From Halobellus rufus (GTDB lineage: Archaea > Halobacteriota > Halobacteria > Halobacteriales > Haloferacaceae): a stretch of DNA of 64,000 nucleotides. The translations under genes were made by a program, and so were the position numbers. Where the stretch lies: contig NZ_BBJO01000042.1 in the NCBI RefSeq assembly GCF_000739575.1, positions 24,418 to 88,417 on the forward strand, in the 5' to 3' direction. Shown here piece by piece: positions 44,975 through 54,400 of the stretch. The notes under the pieces are model-generated. The model was not told where the DNA came from. It worked only from the letters and a program-made list of their open reading frames with translations, and ran no database searches. Numbering within the stretch: position 1 is the first letter of the stretch; each line of letters opens with the position of its first letter.

Positions 44975-45028
44975 CCGAGACGACAGACGTGTCGACACAG
45001 GTGACCGGCCGACGACAGGAGACGGACG

Positions 45029-46420
45029 ATGATCGGTGAGGCCTCTCGTCTGCTCAACCGGCCGCGGTTCGTGATTCCGACCGGCGCGATCACGGCCGTA
45101 GCGGTGCGGTTCGGCGCGCCGTTCGATCCCGCGAGCGCGACGATGCTCGCGATCACCGCGTTCTGTATCGCACTGTGGGTCAGTAACGTCGTATCGCCCG
45201 CCTACACCGGGGTCCTGTGTCTCGGTCTGATCGGACTCGCGTTCTCGCTGGATCTGGCGCTCTCTGGGTTTCGCTCCCCGGCGACGTGGCTCATCGCGTT
45301 CGGGCTGGTGATGGGCGAAGCGACCCGCCGAAGCGGACTCGCGGAGTGGTCCGGGCAGTGGATCGTAGCGCGCGTCACGCCACCGACGGACGACGCGCCG
45401 GCGCGCACCTACCGACGACTCCTCCTCGGGCTGTCGACGGCCGGCCTGTTGCTCGTGTTGGTGATTCCCGTCGGCATCGTCCGGGTGCTCGTCCTCGCGC
45501 CGGTCGCGCTGGAAGTCGGCGAACGGTTCGACTCCCATCGCGTGCGGCTCGGCCTGTTCTTCGCCCCCGTGCTCGTGACCTATCTCGGGAGCTACGCCGT
45601 GCTCACCGGTGGATCGCCGAACGTCGTGATCCTGGGGATCTTCGAGTCCGTCACCGGTACGTCGATCGCGTGGTCAGAGTGGTTCATCCTGATGTTCCCA
45701 GTGATGGGGATCGGCCGGCTACTCGTCACTGTCGGCGTGGTCTACGCGCTGTTTAGACCACCAGAGGGCCTGAACGTCACGCCTGTATCCGGGACGTCGA
45801 CCGCGATGGGCCGAGAAGCGCGGCGAATGCTGCTCTTCCTGACTGCGGGCGTGGCCGTCTGGGTGACCGACGTCGTCCACGGGCTACACCCGGTCTACGG
45901 GGCGATGCTGGTGGCGGTACTGGCGTCGCTCCCGGCCGTCGGCGTCGCCGACTTCGAGGACACCGTCGGCGACGTCGACTTCTCGATCCTGTTTTTCGTC
46001 GCCGCCGTGCTCGCGATCGGCGAGGGGTTGACCCGGACGAACGTCGCGTCGGCGCTGGCCGAGCAACTGTTGGGGGTCGTGCCCACCGACGCGCCGCTGC
46101 TCGTCGTTCTCGGCGTCGTGTTCCTGTTCACGGTCGCCCTGATGTTCGTCGTCAGCGGACTGGCTGCCGCGAGCGTCGTGACCCCGGTCCTCCTCGCGTT
46201 CGCCGCCGACGCGGGGCTCCCGCCACTCTCGATCGCGCTCACGGAGGCCGCCGCGCTCTCGATGCCGTTCTTCCCCTACCAGTCCGCGGTGCTCGTGGTG
46301 ATCTTGGCCTACGAGATCGTCGAGGCCGACCAGTTGATTCGGGTGGTCTCGGCGGTCACGATCGCGACGGGCCTCCTCTTGGTTCCGATCCAACTCGGCG
46401 TACTCGCGGCCGTGGGATAG
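45029..46420 (+). CDS. SLC13/DASS-like anion transporter
   Basis: The 463-residue polytopic protein has a dozen or so hydrophobic segments. Repeated features of the SLC13/CitT/arsenite permease fold are present, such as TYLGSYAVLTGGSPNVVILG in the first half and ALSMPFFPYQSAVLVVIL in the second. Family members move di- and tricarboxylates or sulfate with Na+. A Shine-Dalgarno-like GGAG (45018-45021) lies 7 nt before the ATG. Placed just before the aldehyde oxidoreductase and ring-cleavage genes, it could import a carboxylate substrate, which is inference. Confidence 0.85.
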   Translation: MIGEASRLLNRPRFVIPTGAITAVAVRFGAPFDPASATMLAITAFCIALWVSNVVSPAYTGVLCLGLIGLAFSLDLALSGFRSPATWLIAFGLVMGEATRRSGLAEWSGQWIVARVTPPTDDAPARTYRRLLLGLSTAGLLLVLVIPVGIVRVLVLAPVALEVGERFDSHRVRLGLFFAPVLVTYLGSYAVLTGGSPNVVILGIFESVTGTSIAWSEWFILMFPVMGIGRLLVTVGVVYALFRPPEGLNVTPVSGTSTAMGREARRMLLFLTAGVAVWVTDVVHGLHPVYGAMLVAVLASLPAVGVADFEDTVGDVDFSILFFVAAVLAIGEGLTRTNVASALAEQLLGVVPTDAPLLVVLGVVFLFTVALMFVVSGLAAASVVTPVLLAFAADAGLPPLSIALTEAAALSMPFFPYQSAVLVVILAYEIVEADQLIRVVSAVTIATGLLLVPIQLGVLAAVG

Positions 46421-46530
46421 GTCGGACGCGGGCCGAGGAGTCCGAGCGGAGTCGAGGGGCGCAGAGTCGTGTCGACTTCTCGTTACGTATCTCCGACGAG
46501 TTTTTGTATTCGGTTACGTATTTATGAACG

Positions 46531-48207
46531 ATGCTACACGCCAACGGATCGCTGCTGACGGTCGACGTGGGAGACCGGACAGCAGAGACGACGAACATCG
46601 ACGATGAACTGGACGCGTTCATCGGCGGTCGGGGCGTCTCGACGAAACTCGCGCACGACCGGATCCCGTTCGACGCCGACCCGCTCGGCCCGGAGAACCG
46701 CGTCTACCTCGCGTCGGGTCCGCTCCAGCAGTCCTCGATGAGCTTCACCGGTCGGATGAACATGACGGGCGTCTCGCCGCTGACGGGCGGACTGCTCTCC
46801 TCGAACGCCGGGGGCTACCTCTCACGTAACTTCGTCGGTACTGGCCACTCGGTGGTCGAGCTCGCGGGCGAGAGCGACGAACTGCTGGCGGTCCACGTCA
46901 CCGACGAGGGCGTCGAGTTCGAGGCGGTCCCCGAACTCGCGGGCGCGACCGTTCCCGAGGTCACCGAAGCGATGAACGACCGTCACGGCCTCGAGAGCGA
47001 GAACCTCGTCTCGATCGGTCCCGCGGGCGAGAACGAGGTCCGCTTCGCGTCGGCGATGACCTACGACGAACGCGCCTTCGGGCGCGGCGGCCTCGGTGCG
47101 ATCCTCGGCTCGAAGAACGTCAAGTGCGTCTCCTTCGCGGGCGACTCCCCACCCGAGATCGAACTCCCCAACGAGGACGTACAGATGGACGTCCACCGAC
47201 AGGCCGCCACGAGCGACGACATCTTCCGCCGACAGGGGACGACCCACCTCGTGCAGATCCTCAACGACAACTTCTCGCTGCCGACGAAGTACTTCTCGGA
47301 GATGTCCTTCGAGCACGCCGAGAAGATCAACGGCGACCGCGTCGAGGAGAAGAAGTACAAGAAGGCGGCCTGCTCGGTCTGCGCCTTCGCCTGTAAGCTC
47401 CCGACTCGCGACGAGGCGAGCGGGCTGGAGACCGAGGGCCCCGAGTTCGAGACCGTCATGGCCTTCGGCAGCAACTCGCTGGTCGACGACATCGTCGACA
47501 TCATGAAGTCCAACGAGCTCTGCGACGACCTCGGGATGGACACCATCTCCTGCGGCAACACCATCGCCGCCTACCTCGCCAGCGAGGACGAGTTCGGCAA
47601 CGTCGAGTTGATCCACGAACTCATCGAGAAGATCGCCCACCGCGAGGGCGTCGGCGACAAACTCGCGGAGGGCATCGACCGCATCCACGAGGACCTCGGC
47701 GTCGAGAACTGGACGGTCAAGGGACTGGACTTCGCCGCCCACGACGGCCGCGTCGTCCACGGACAGGGCCTCTCCTACGCCGTCGGCAACCGCGGTGCCG
47801 ACCACATGTACTCGACGATGATGATCCCCGAGTACAACGACGTCATCCCCGCGGAGGGGACGGCCGGAAAGGCCGACTTCCTCATCGATCAGGAGAACCG
47901 CAACGCGGTCCGCGACAGCGCCGTCCTCTGTCAGTTCGGACTGGGACGCGTCATCGAGGAGGAGGTCTTCGAGGCGCTGTTCGACGAGGACTACGAGGAC
48001 ATCCTCGCGGTCGGCGACCGCGTCGTCACCCTCGAACGGCACTTCAACAACCAGCGCGGCCGCGACACCGACGACGACCGCCTCCCATACGATCTGCCCG
48101 ACCTCGAATCCTCCATTCAGGAGTACTACGAGGCCCGCGGGTGGACCGACGACGGGATCGTTCCCGACGACAGCGTCGCCGACTTCGCCCAGGCCGCCGA
48201 CGACTGA
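46531..48207 (+). CDS. Tungsten-dependent aldehyde:ferredoxin oxidoreductase family protein
   Basis: The 558-residue AOR-family protein has an N-terminal domain (LLTVDVGDRTAE, GGRGVSTKL) that holds the bis-tungstopterin. The [4Fe-4S] ligands are in CSVCAFACKLPT (near residue 285) and a fourth Cys lies near residue 470 (VLCQFG). LGSKNVKC and LGMDTISCG are also family blocks. It oxidises aldehydes to acids with ferredoxin. It is upstream of the extradiol dioxygenase gene, with separate TATA boxes, so it could remove reactive aldehydes formed by methoxyaryl or ring-cleavage metabolism. It is slightly shorter than the archaeal enzymes of about 600 residues. Confidence 0.92.
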   Translation: MLHANGSLLTVDVGDRTAETTNIDDELDAFIGGRGVSTKLAHDRIPFDADPLGPENRVYLASGPLQQSSMSFTGRMNMTGVSPLTGGLLSSNAGGYLSRNFVGTGHSVVELAGESDELLAVHVTDEGVEFEAVPELAGATVPEVTEAMNDRHGLESENLVSIGPAGENEVRFASAMTYDERAFGRGGLGAILGSKNVKCVSFAGDSPPEIELPNEDVQMDVHRQAATSDDIFRRQGTTHLVQILNDNFSLPTKYFSEMSFEHAEKINGDRVEEKKYKKAACSVCAFACKLPTRDEASGLETEGPEFETVMAFGSNSLVDDIVDIMKSNELCDDLGMDTISCGNTIAAYLASEDEFGNVELIHELIEKIAHREGVGDKLAEGIDRIHEDLGVENWTVKGLDFAAHDGRVVHGQGLSYAVGNRGADHMYSTMMIPEYNDVIPAEGTAGKADFLIDQENRNAVRDSAVLCQFGLGRVIEEEVFEALFDEDYEDILAVGDRVVTLERHFNNQRGRDTDDDRLPYDLPDLESSIQEYYEARGWTDDGIVPDDSVADFAQAADD

Positions 48208-48301
48208 ACGCGTCGGCACGTTTTCCGACGGATCCACGGCTTCGGCCCGGATCTGTTCTGTGGGCCTCCGACGGTGGGGAACTCGGAGGGATCGCTAAAT
48301 G

Positions 48302-48308
48302 TATATAA
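48302..48308 (+). promoter_or_regulatory. TATA box of the extradiol dioxygenase gene
   Basis: TATATAA, about 26 nt before the ATG at 48331. It is a strong match and the basis for preferring 48331 over the upstream in-frame start at 48274. Confidence 0.6.
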
Positions 48309-48330
48309 GAGAACTACCAACGAATTCTGT

Positions 48331-49275
48331 ATGGCAGAACTTGCCAAACTTGGACACATAGCGTTCGAGACGCCCGATCTCGAGGAGTCGCTGTGGTTCT
48401 TCCGGGACCTGATGGGTATGAAGGTCGTCGAGCGCGACGACGACACAGCGTACCTCTGTGCGCTCCGCGACTACGAGCACCACACGATGAGCCTCACGGA
48501 GGGCGAGCGCGGCGCGGTCGATCACATCGGCTTCCGGGCGGCCGACCCCGAGTCCGTCGAGGAGTACTACGACCGGTTCGAGGAACTCGGCCGGGACGTC
48601 TGGTGGACCGAGGACGACCACGAAGCGGGGATCGGCGACTCGATCATGTTCGAGTCGGCGTCGGGGCACCGATTCGAGATCTACTACGAGATGGAGAAGC
48701 CCGACATCGACGGCGAGCAGCGCTCGAACATCCCGATGCGCCGGTACAGCCCGGAGTACGCGAACCGGGTGTACCCCCAGCGCATCGACCACACGCACGT
48801 GCAGGACGGCAATCCCGAGGAGACCTCGCGGCTCTTCGAGGAGGAGTTCGGGATGGGCCTCAACGAGGTCTTCAAGTCCGCGGACGGCACCACGTGGGGC
48901 TGGTGGCACGCGACCACGCCGCTGCCGCACGACATCGCCGTCCACCGGCTCGAGGAGGACAAGACCGAGTTCCACCACATCGCCTACCACCTCGATCACC
49001 TCCAGGACCTCTGGGACGCCGCCGACATCCTCGCGGAGAACAACGTCGAGATCGACGGCGGACCGGGCAAGCACGCCATCACGAACGCGAACTACCTCTA
49101 CGTGAACGACCCCGCAAGCGGCATCCGACTCGAGCTGTTCGCCGGGCCGGGCTATCTCAACTTCGAGCCGGACTGGGAGACCGTCGTCTGGGAGGAGAAC
49201 ATCGGCTCCGAGGACGACCACCAGTGGTTCGGGACGCAGTACAGCCTCGGCGGGATCCCGTACACGGACCGCTGA
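48331..49275 (+). CDS. Type I extradiol ring-cleavage dioxygenase (catechol 2,3-dioxygenase family, VOC fold)
   Basis: The 314-residue protein has two VOC domains, the size of two-domain extradiol dioxygenases. In the catalytic C-terminal domain the expected Fe(II) ligands are visible: His154 (IDHTHV), His216 (FHHIAY) and Glu268 (IRLELFAGPG). The degenerate N-terminal domain retains LGHIAF. The enzyme opens a catechol-type ring next to the hydroxyls (meta cleavage). All genes for handling the product follow within 6 kb. The substrate could be catechol or protocatechuate (2,3-cleavage); sequence alone does not decide. Confidence 0.9.
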   Translation: MAELAKLGHIAFETPDLEESLWFFRDLMGMKVVERDDDTAYLCALRDYEHHTMSLTEGERGAVDHIGFRAADPESVEEYYDRFEELGRDVWWTEDDHEAGIGDSIMFESASGHRFEIYYEMEKPDIDGEQRSNIPMRRYSPEYANRVYPQRIDHTHVQDGNPEETSRLFEEEFGMGLNEVFKSADGTTWGWWHATTPLPHDIAVHRLEEDKTEFHHIAYHLDHLQDLWDAADILAENNVEIDGGPGKHAITNANYLYVNDPASGIRLELFAGPGYLNFEPDWETVVWEENIGSEDDHQWFGTQYSLGGIPYTDR

Positions 49276-49305
49276 GTCAGCGCGCGACGAAAGGGATTTT
49301 CGGGA

Positions 49306-50088
49306 CTATTCTTCCACGAGTCGGGCGTTCACCGTCCCGATCGACGTGAACTCCACGGACACCACGTCGCCCGGTGCAAGGTCGACCGCGGGCGTCAGCG
49401 ACCCGCTGAGGACGACGTGGCCGGCCTCGATCTGCTCGTCGAGGTCTGCGAGCGTGTTCGCGAGCCACGCGACCGAGCGTGCGGGGTGGTCCAGCACCGC
49501 CGCACCGACGCCCGAAGATTCGAGCGTGCCGTTCTTGTAGAGTTTGACGCCCTCCAGCGAGAGGTCCGTGTCGACGGGGCTCGTCCGCTCGCCCGCGAGG
49601 TACAGCGCCGAGGAGGCGTTGTCGGCGATGGTGTCCTGAATGCGGATGTCCCAGTCGCGCACGCGGCTGTCGATGACCTCGACGACGGGGAGCACCGCGC
49701 TCGTCGCGTCCAACACGTCGAGATACGTCACCGGGGTCTCCAGCGACTCCTCCATCACGAAGCCGATCTCGGGTTCGATCCGCGGGGCGATCAGGTCCCC
49801 GCCGGGGATCTCTCGCCCCTCGACGAACATCGTATCGAGGAGCCGACCGAAGTCGGGTTCGTCGACGCCGAGTTGCTCTTGGATGCCGTCGCTGGTCAGG
49901 CCGATCTTGTGGCCGACGATCTCCGCGCCGTCGTCGATCCGTCGATCGACGAAGCGGGTCTGGACGTCGTAGGCGTCCTCCATCGTCAGGTCGTGCTCGG
50001 CGGTGAGCCGGTCGATCGGTTCCTGCGTCCGAAGCGCCGAGTACAGCGCCTCGGCCAACTCCTCGCGGGTGTCGTCTTCGACTGCCAT
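49306..50088 (-). CDS. 2-oxopent-4-enoate hydratase (2-hydroxypentadienoate hydratase, MhpD/DmpE-like)
   Basis: The 260-residue FAH-superfamily protein has GHKIGLTSDGIQEQLGVDEP, LIAPRIEPEIGFVM (metal-binding Glu residues) and the hydratase-like IRIQDTIADNASSALYLAGE. It hydrates 2-hydroxypenta-2,4-dienoate to 4-hydroxy-2-oxovalerate, the substrate of the aldolase at 50622. It is a paralogue of the decarboxylase-like gene at 54401; the pair matches DmpE/DmpH. It is convergent with the dioxygenase gene (30 bp between stops). Confidence 0.88.
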   Translation of the reverse strand: MAVEDDTREELAEALYSALRTQEPIDRLTAEHDLTMEDAYDVQTRFVDRRIDDGAEIVGHKIGLTSDGIQEQLGVDEPDFGRLLDTMFVEGREIPGGDLIAPRIEPEIGFVMEESLETPVTYLDVLDATSAVLPVVEVIDSRVRDWDIRIQDTIADNASSALYLAGERTSPVDTDLSLEGVKLYKNGTLESSGVGAAVLDHPARSVAWLANTLADLDEQIEAGHVVLSGSLTPAVDLAPGDVVSVEFTSIGTVNARLVEE

Positions 50089-50207
50089 ACGCGCCTTACC
50101 GCCGGCGACGTCAAATAGGTTGGTGATCCGGCCGACCGCGTCGACGGCCGCCGGAAGCTCGCCGCCGATCCCTGGCCTTTATGCTCAGCCCTCCCGGAAG
50201 CACGACT

Positions 50208-50594
50208 ATGGACGTCATCCACAGCGCCATCTGGGTGTCCGACATCGAAGCGACGCTCGCGTTCTACGTCGACGAACTCGGCTTGGAGAAGACGAACGAC
50301 TTCGTCGGCGGCGACGACGCCCGCAACGTCTACGTCCGCGGGGAGAGCGACACGGAGATCCAGTTCAAGCACAACCCCGAGCACGACCTCGGCGAGCCGC
50401 AGACCCAGCGGTTCGATCACCTCGCGCTGGAGGTCGACGACACCGACGCCCTCGTCGAGCGACTGACCGAGGAGACCGACAGCGAACTCGTCCGTGGCCC
50501 GCTCGACTCCACGGGCGTCAGCGGGCGGATCGCGTTCGTCACCGATCCCGACGGGTACGTGATCGAACTGATCGAACCGCGCGACGATCTGTAA
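50208..50594 (+). CDS. VOC-superfamily protein (glyoxalase/lactoylglutathione lyase-like)
   Basis: The 128-residue single VOC module has IHSAIWVSDIEATLAFYVDEL at the start, FDHLALEVDD and a C-terminal DPDGYVIELIEP with a metal-binding-type Glu. The size matches glyoxalase I-like proteins and small dioxygenase relatives. A start at 50181 is open but 50208 fits the family, and a TATA-like CTTTATGC (about 50177) lies about 30 nt upstream. It is inserted between pathway genes on the opposite strand. It is not a tautomerase by sequence; the function is unknown. Confidence 0.85.
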   Translation: MDVIHSAIWVSDIEATLAFYVDELGLEKTNDFVGGDDARNVYVRGESDTEIQFKHNPEHDLGEPQTQRFDHLALEVDDTDALVERLTEETDSELVRGPLDSTGVSGRIAFVTDPDGYVIELIEPRDDL

Positions 50595-50621
50595 GTAAGA
50601 AGCGGAGTTCTGCGGCTGTTC

Positions 50622-51671
50622 TCAGTCGTCGGAGGCGGCCTCGGCGGCCGCGCCCGCGTCACGCTCCTCGGCGAGTCGGGAGGCGACGTCGGTGATCAGG
50701 TCCTCCTGCCCACCGACGACCTCCATCTCGCCGAGTTCGACGAGGATCTCGCGGGGGTCGATGTCGTACTTCTGGCCCGCGCGGCGGGTGTGACGCAGGA
50801 ACGAGGAGTACACGCCCGCGTAGCCGAGCATCAGCGAGTCGTTGTCCAGTTTCGGCATCTCGTCGTCGTCGATCATCGGGACGAGGACGTCCTCGGCGGC
50901 GTCCATCACGCCGAAGAAGTCCGGGTTGACGTCGTAGCCGGCCTTCTCCAAGACGCCGACGAGCACCTCGATCTGGGCGTTTCCGGAGCCTGCACCGAGG
51001 CCGCGGAGACAGCCGTCGGTGGTCACCGCGCCCTCTTCGAGCGCGGCCAGGGTGTTGCCGATGCCGAGGCCGAGGTTGTTGTGCGCGTGGAAGCCGACGT
51101 CGATCGAGAGTTCGTCGACGAGCAGACTGACGCGCTCGCGGACGTCGTTGGGGAGCAGCGCGCCCGCGGAGTCCATCAGGTAGACGGCGTCCGCGCCGTA
51201 CTCCTCCATCAGCTTCGCCTCCTCGAGGATCCGCTCGGGTTCGGCCATGTGCGAGAGCATCAGCAGGCCGTTGGCCTCCAGCCCGCGGTCTTTCACGTAG
51301 CCGAAGTGGTCCTCGGAGATGTCGGCCTCGGTGACGTGCGTCGCGATCCGACAGATGTCGGCCCCGCGGTCGACCGCCATATCCAGTTCCTCGACCGTGC
51401 CGATCCCCGGCAGGAGCAGGACCGAGAGCTGCGTGTCCGTGAGTTCGGGGACGACCGCGTCGAGGTACTCCTCGGTGTCGGCCGCGGCGAAGCCGTAGTT
51501 GATCGAGGAGCCGCCCATCCCGTCGCCGTGGGAGACTTCGACGACGTCCATGTTCGCGGCGTCGAGCGCGGCGGCGACCTCGGCCATCTCCTCGGGGGTG
51601 AACTGGTGGTCGACGGCGTGCATCCCGTCGCGGAGCGTCATGTCGACCACGCGGACGTCCGCGTCAGTCAT
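50622..51671 (-). CDS. dmpG: 4-hydroxy-2-oxovalerate aldolase (DmpG/MhpE family)
   Basis: The 349-residue DRE-TIM metalloenzyme has the catalytic/metal RDG motif in VVDMTLRDGMHAV, LMDSAGALLPNDV and the metal His pair in GFHAHNNLGLGI. A C-terminal helical domain that contacts the acetaldehyde dehydrogenase is present. It splits 4-hydroxy-2-oxovalerate into pyruvate and acetaldehyde. It overlaps the dehydrogenase gene by 8 bp, in keeping with the channelling DmpFG complex. Confidence 0.94.
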   Translation of the reverse strand: MTDADVRVVDMTLRDGMHAVDHQFTPEEMAEVAAALDAANMDVVEVSHGDGMGGSSINYGFAAADTEEYLDAVVPELTDTQLSVLLLPGIGTVEELDMAVDRGADICRIATHVTEADISEDHFGYVKDRGLEANGLLMLSHMAEPERILEEAKLMEEYGADAVYLMDSAGALLPNDVRERVSLLVDELSIDVGFHAHNNLGLGIGNTLAALEEGAVTTDGCLRGLGAGSGNAQIEVLVGVLEKAGYDVNPDFFGVMDAAEDVLVPMIDDDEMPKLDNDSLMLGYAGVYSSFLRHTRRAGQKYDIDPREILVELGEMEVVGGQEDLITDVASRLAEERDAGAAAEAASDD

Positions 51672-52608
51672 CGCTCACACCTCCGATGGCGTCCGCGTCG
51701 GCTCTCTGCTGTGCGACTCGTTCGGCCGCGCCGAGTGCTGCGCTTGTCATAATGTCGAGATTGCCCGCATACGGGGGGAGATACTGCCCTTCGCCCTCGA
51801 CTTCGAGCATCGTCGTGAGGATGATCGAGTCGCCGAGGTCGAAGGCGACGTCGTCTTGGTCTTTGACGGTCGGTTCGAGGGTGACGTCGTAGCCGGGGAC
51901 GTACTCCTGGACCGACGCTTCGATCCGCGAGACGGAGTCGCGGATCTCGTCGACGTCGGAGTCCTCGTGGATCATCGTGTAGACCGTGTTCCGCATCATG
52001 ATCGGCGGTTCCGCGGGGTTGAGCGTGATGATCGCCTTCCCCTCGTCGGCTCCGCCGACCTCTTCGAGACCCGCGGCGGTCGTCTGCGTGAACTTGTCGA
52101 TGTTACCTCGCGTCCCCGGACCGGCGCTCTCCGAGGAGATGTGCGAGACCATCTCCGCGTAGCTGACGTCGGCGACGCGGTCGACCGCGTGGACGAGCGG
52201 GATCGTCGCCTGCCCGCCGCAGGTGACCATATTGATGTTCTCGTGCCCGCCGGCGACGACCTCGTCGGCGTTGACGACCGGGACGGTGTAGGGGCCGATC
52301 GCCGCCGGGGTGAGGTCGACCGCGAACAGGTCCAAGTCCTCGTACACCGGCGCGTGCTGCTCGTGGATGCCCGCGCTGGTCGCCTCGAAGACGAGGTCGA
52401 ACTCGTCGGCGTGCTCTTTGACGCTGTCGATGCCGTCGGTGCCGACGTCGACGCCCTCGTCGACGGCCGCTTGGAGGCCCTCCGACTCCTCGACCGGGAA
52501 GATGCCGATCATCCGCTGGAGGTCGATCTCCTCCCCGCGGTCGAGTATCTTGTACATCAGGTCGGTTCCGATGTTACCCGGACCGACGATCGCCGCATCT
52601 AACGACAT
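51664..52608 (-). CDS. dmpF: Acetaldehyde dehydrogenase (acylating), DmpF/MhpF
   Basis: The 314-residue enzyme has the NAD-binding VGPGNIGTDLMYKIL, the nucleophilic Cys in MVTCGGQATIPLVHA (about residue 130) and YVPGYDVTLEP in the C-terminal part, the usual length of the family. It converts acetaldehyde, NAD and CoA into acetyl-CoA. The frame is open up to 52803 but the homology starts at ATG 52608. It is the first gene of a two-gene operon with the aldolase. Confidence 0.95.
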   Translation of the reverse strand: MSLDAAIVGPGNIGTDLMYKILDRGEEIDLQRMIGIFPVEESEGLQAAVDEGVDVGTDGIDSVKEHADEFDLVFEATSAGIHEQHAPVYEDLDLFAVDLTPAAIGPYTVPVVNADEVVAGGHENINMVTCGGQATIPLVHAVDRVADVSYAEMVSHISSESAGPGTRGNIDKFTQTTAAGLEEVGGADEGKAIITLNPAEPPIMMRNTVYTMIHEDSDVDEIRDSVSRIEASVQEYVPGYDVTLEPTVKDQDDVAFDLGDSIILTTMLEVEGEGQYLPPYAGNLDIMTSAALGAAERVAQQRADADAIGGVSDD

Positions 52609-52730
52609 ATATTGGTATATGAATCTATCGTACAAATAACTTCGCTTGCGCGTGCGAGAGGCGGGCCGAGTCCCGCTCAGAGAGGCGTTTTCGAGCCGAA
52701 AATCCGTCCGCTGGTACGTATCTGCGCGCC

Positions 52731-54215
52731 CTAGAACAGGTACTCTCTGGGTTCGCGCTGGACGGACGTCCACGTGGTCTCGGTGAACTCGTCGATGATC
52801 CACTTGCCGTTGTAGCGGCCCAGCCCGGACTCCTTCACACCGCCGAACGGGACGTGGGGTTCGACGTTGACCGGCTGGTCGTTGACGTGCATCATCCCGA
52901 CGTCGATCTGGTCTGCGACGTCGCGCGCGTGCCCGCGATCCGCCGAGTGAACGGAGCCAGCGAGGCCGTACTCGGTGTCGTTAGCGAGGGCGATGGCCTC
53001 CTCGTCGTCGCCGAAGGGGATGATCGGCGCGACCGGGCCGAAGTGCTCGTTGCAGGCGGCGGCCATATCGTTGGTCACGTCGGTGATGACCGTCGGCTCG
53101 ACGAACAGGCCGTCGGCCTCACCGCCGGTGAGGACGGTCCCGCCCGCCTCGACGGTCTGCTCGATGTACTCCATCATCTCGTCGCGCTGGTCCTCGTTGA
53201 TGATCGGACCGATCACGACGTCGTCGTCGGTCGGGTCGCCGATCTTCAGCTCCGAGGCGCGCTCGGCGAGCCGCTCGGCGTACTCGTCGTAGATCGACTC
53301 GTGGACGAGGTGCCGGTTGATCGAGATGCACACCTGCCCCTGGTTCCAGAAGGAGCCGAACGTCCCGGCGGCGACCGCCTGATCGAGGTCGGCGTCTTCG
53401 AGGACGACGTGGGGGTTGTTGCCGCCGAGTTCCAAGGCTGGGAACGCGAAGTGCTCGATGGCGCTCTCGCCCACGGAGCGACCGGCCGCGGTCGATCCGG
53501 TGAAGGCGACGACGTCGCAGTCGGGGTGCGAGGCGGTCCGGTCGCCCGCGACCGAGCCTCTGCCGGTGACGACGTTGAGCACGCCCTCGGGGAGCCCCGC
53601 CTCCTCGAAGAGCCGCGCGAGCAGCAAGCCGCCCGAGATCGACGACTCTTGGGCGGGCTTGAGGACGACACTGTTACCGAGCGCGATCGCGGGCGCGACC
53701 GCCCGGATCGAGAGCTTCAGGGGGACGTTCCACGGGGAGATCACGCCGACGACGCCGACGGGGTCTCTCTTGATGATGTTCTCCTTGCCGGGGATCTTCG
53801 ACTGGTTGTGACCGCCGGAGGCGCGGAACGCGAAGGACGCGGCGTCGTGGACGAACGTCACGGTCCCGCCGTGTTCGATGTCCTGTCGCGGCTTCGCCGC
53901 GCCGGTCTCGACCGCGAGGATCTCCCGGATTTCCTCCTCGTACTCCTCGATCAGGTTCGCCGTGCGGCGGACGACCGCGGCGCGCTCGTCGGGCGTCGTC
54001 TCCGCCCACTCTTCCTGGGCGCGCGTCGCCGCCTCGAACGCGCGGTCAACGTCTTCGGTCGTCGCCGCGGGGACCGAGGTGATCGATTCGCCCGTCGCCG
54101 GGTTCCGGACGTCGATCGCCTCTCTGTCTCCGGGGGCGATCCACTCGCCGCCGATGTAGAGCCCGTTCCAGGGCGCGTCGATCGAGATCTCCTGACCGGG
54201 TGCTGCTTCGGACAT
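52731..54215 (-). CDS. Aldehyde dehydrogenase, probable 2-hydroxymuconate semialdehyde dehydrogenase
   Basis: The 494-residue ALDH has PWNVPLKLSI, KPAQESSISGG, the cofactor loop FTGSTAAGRSVGE, the base Glu in LELGGNNPH, the nucleophile in NQGQVCISINRH and a C-terminal PFGGVKESGLGRYNG. The family resemblance is to benzaldehyde/salicylaldehyde and hydroxymuconic semialdehyde dehydrogenases. Next to the dioxygenase, decarboxylase, hydratase and aldolase genes, oxidation of 2-hydroxymuconate semialdehyde to 4-oxalocrotonate (DmpC role) is the best inference. The start at 54215 is chosen because upstream residues to 54275 do not fit. An aromatic aldehyde dehydrogenase is the alternative. Confidence 0.9.
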   Translation of the reverse strand: MSEAAPGQEISIDAPWNGLYIGGEWIAPGDREAIDVRNPATGESITSVPAATTEDVDRAFEAATRAQEEWAETTPDERAAVVRRTANLIEEYEEEIREILAVETGAAKPRQDIEHGGTVTFVHDAASFAFRASGGHNQSKIPGKENIIKRDPVGVVGVISPWNVPLKLSIRAVAPAIALGNSVVLKPAQESSISGGLLLARLFEEAGLPEGVLNVVTGRGSVAGDRTASHPDCDVVAFTGSTAAGRSVGESAIEHFAFPALELGGNNPHVVLEDADLDQAVAAGTFGSFWNQGQVCISINRHLVHESIYDEYAERLAERASELKIGDPTDDDVVIGPIINEDQRDEMMEYIEQTVEAGGTVLTGGEADGLFVEPTVITDVTNDMAAACNEHFGPVAPIIPFGDDEEAIALANDTEYGLAGSVHSADRGHARDVADQIDVGMMHVNDQPVNVEPHVPFGGVKESGLGRYNGKWIIDEFTETTWTSVQREPREYLF

Positions 54216-54400
54216 ACACGCGGAGTAACGGACCACACGTGTAAAATAATGTCGACCCCGGAAACGGTCTGTCATTAAATATCGAACGGGTTCGGGTAAT
54301 TTATTTCGGTTACGTGTTCGTTACCCCGTTATTCTCGTGTCACCCGCCCGAATCCGCCTGTCGAAAGTATAATGAGTGCACCAGCGAACGTAGCGAGTGT

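Noticed and set aside
50208..50594. The small VOC protein as the missing 4-oxalocrotonate tautomerase
   Set aside because: It is twice the size, lacks the N-terminal proline following Met, and has a clear VOC fold.
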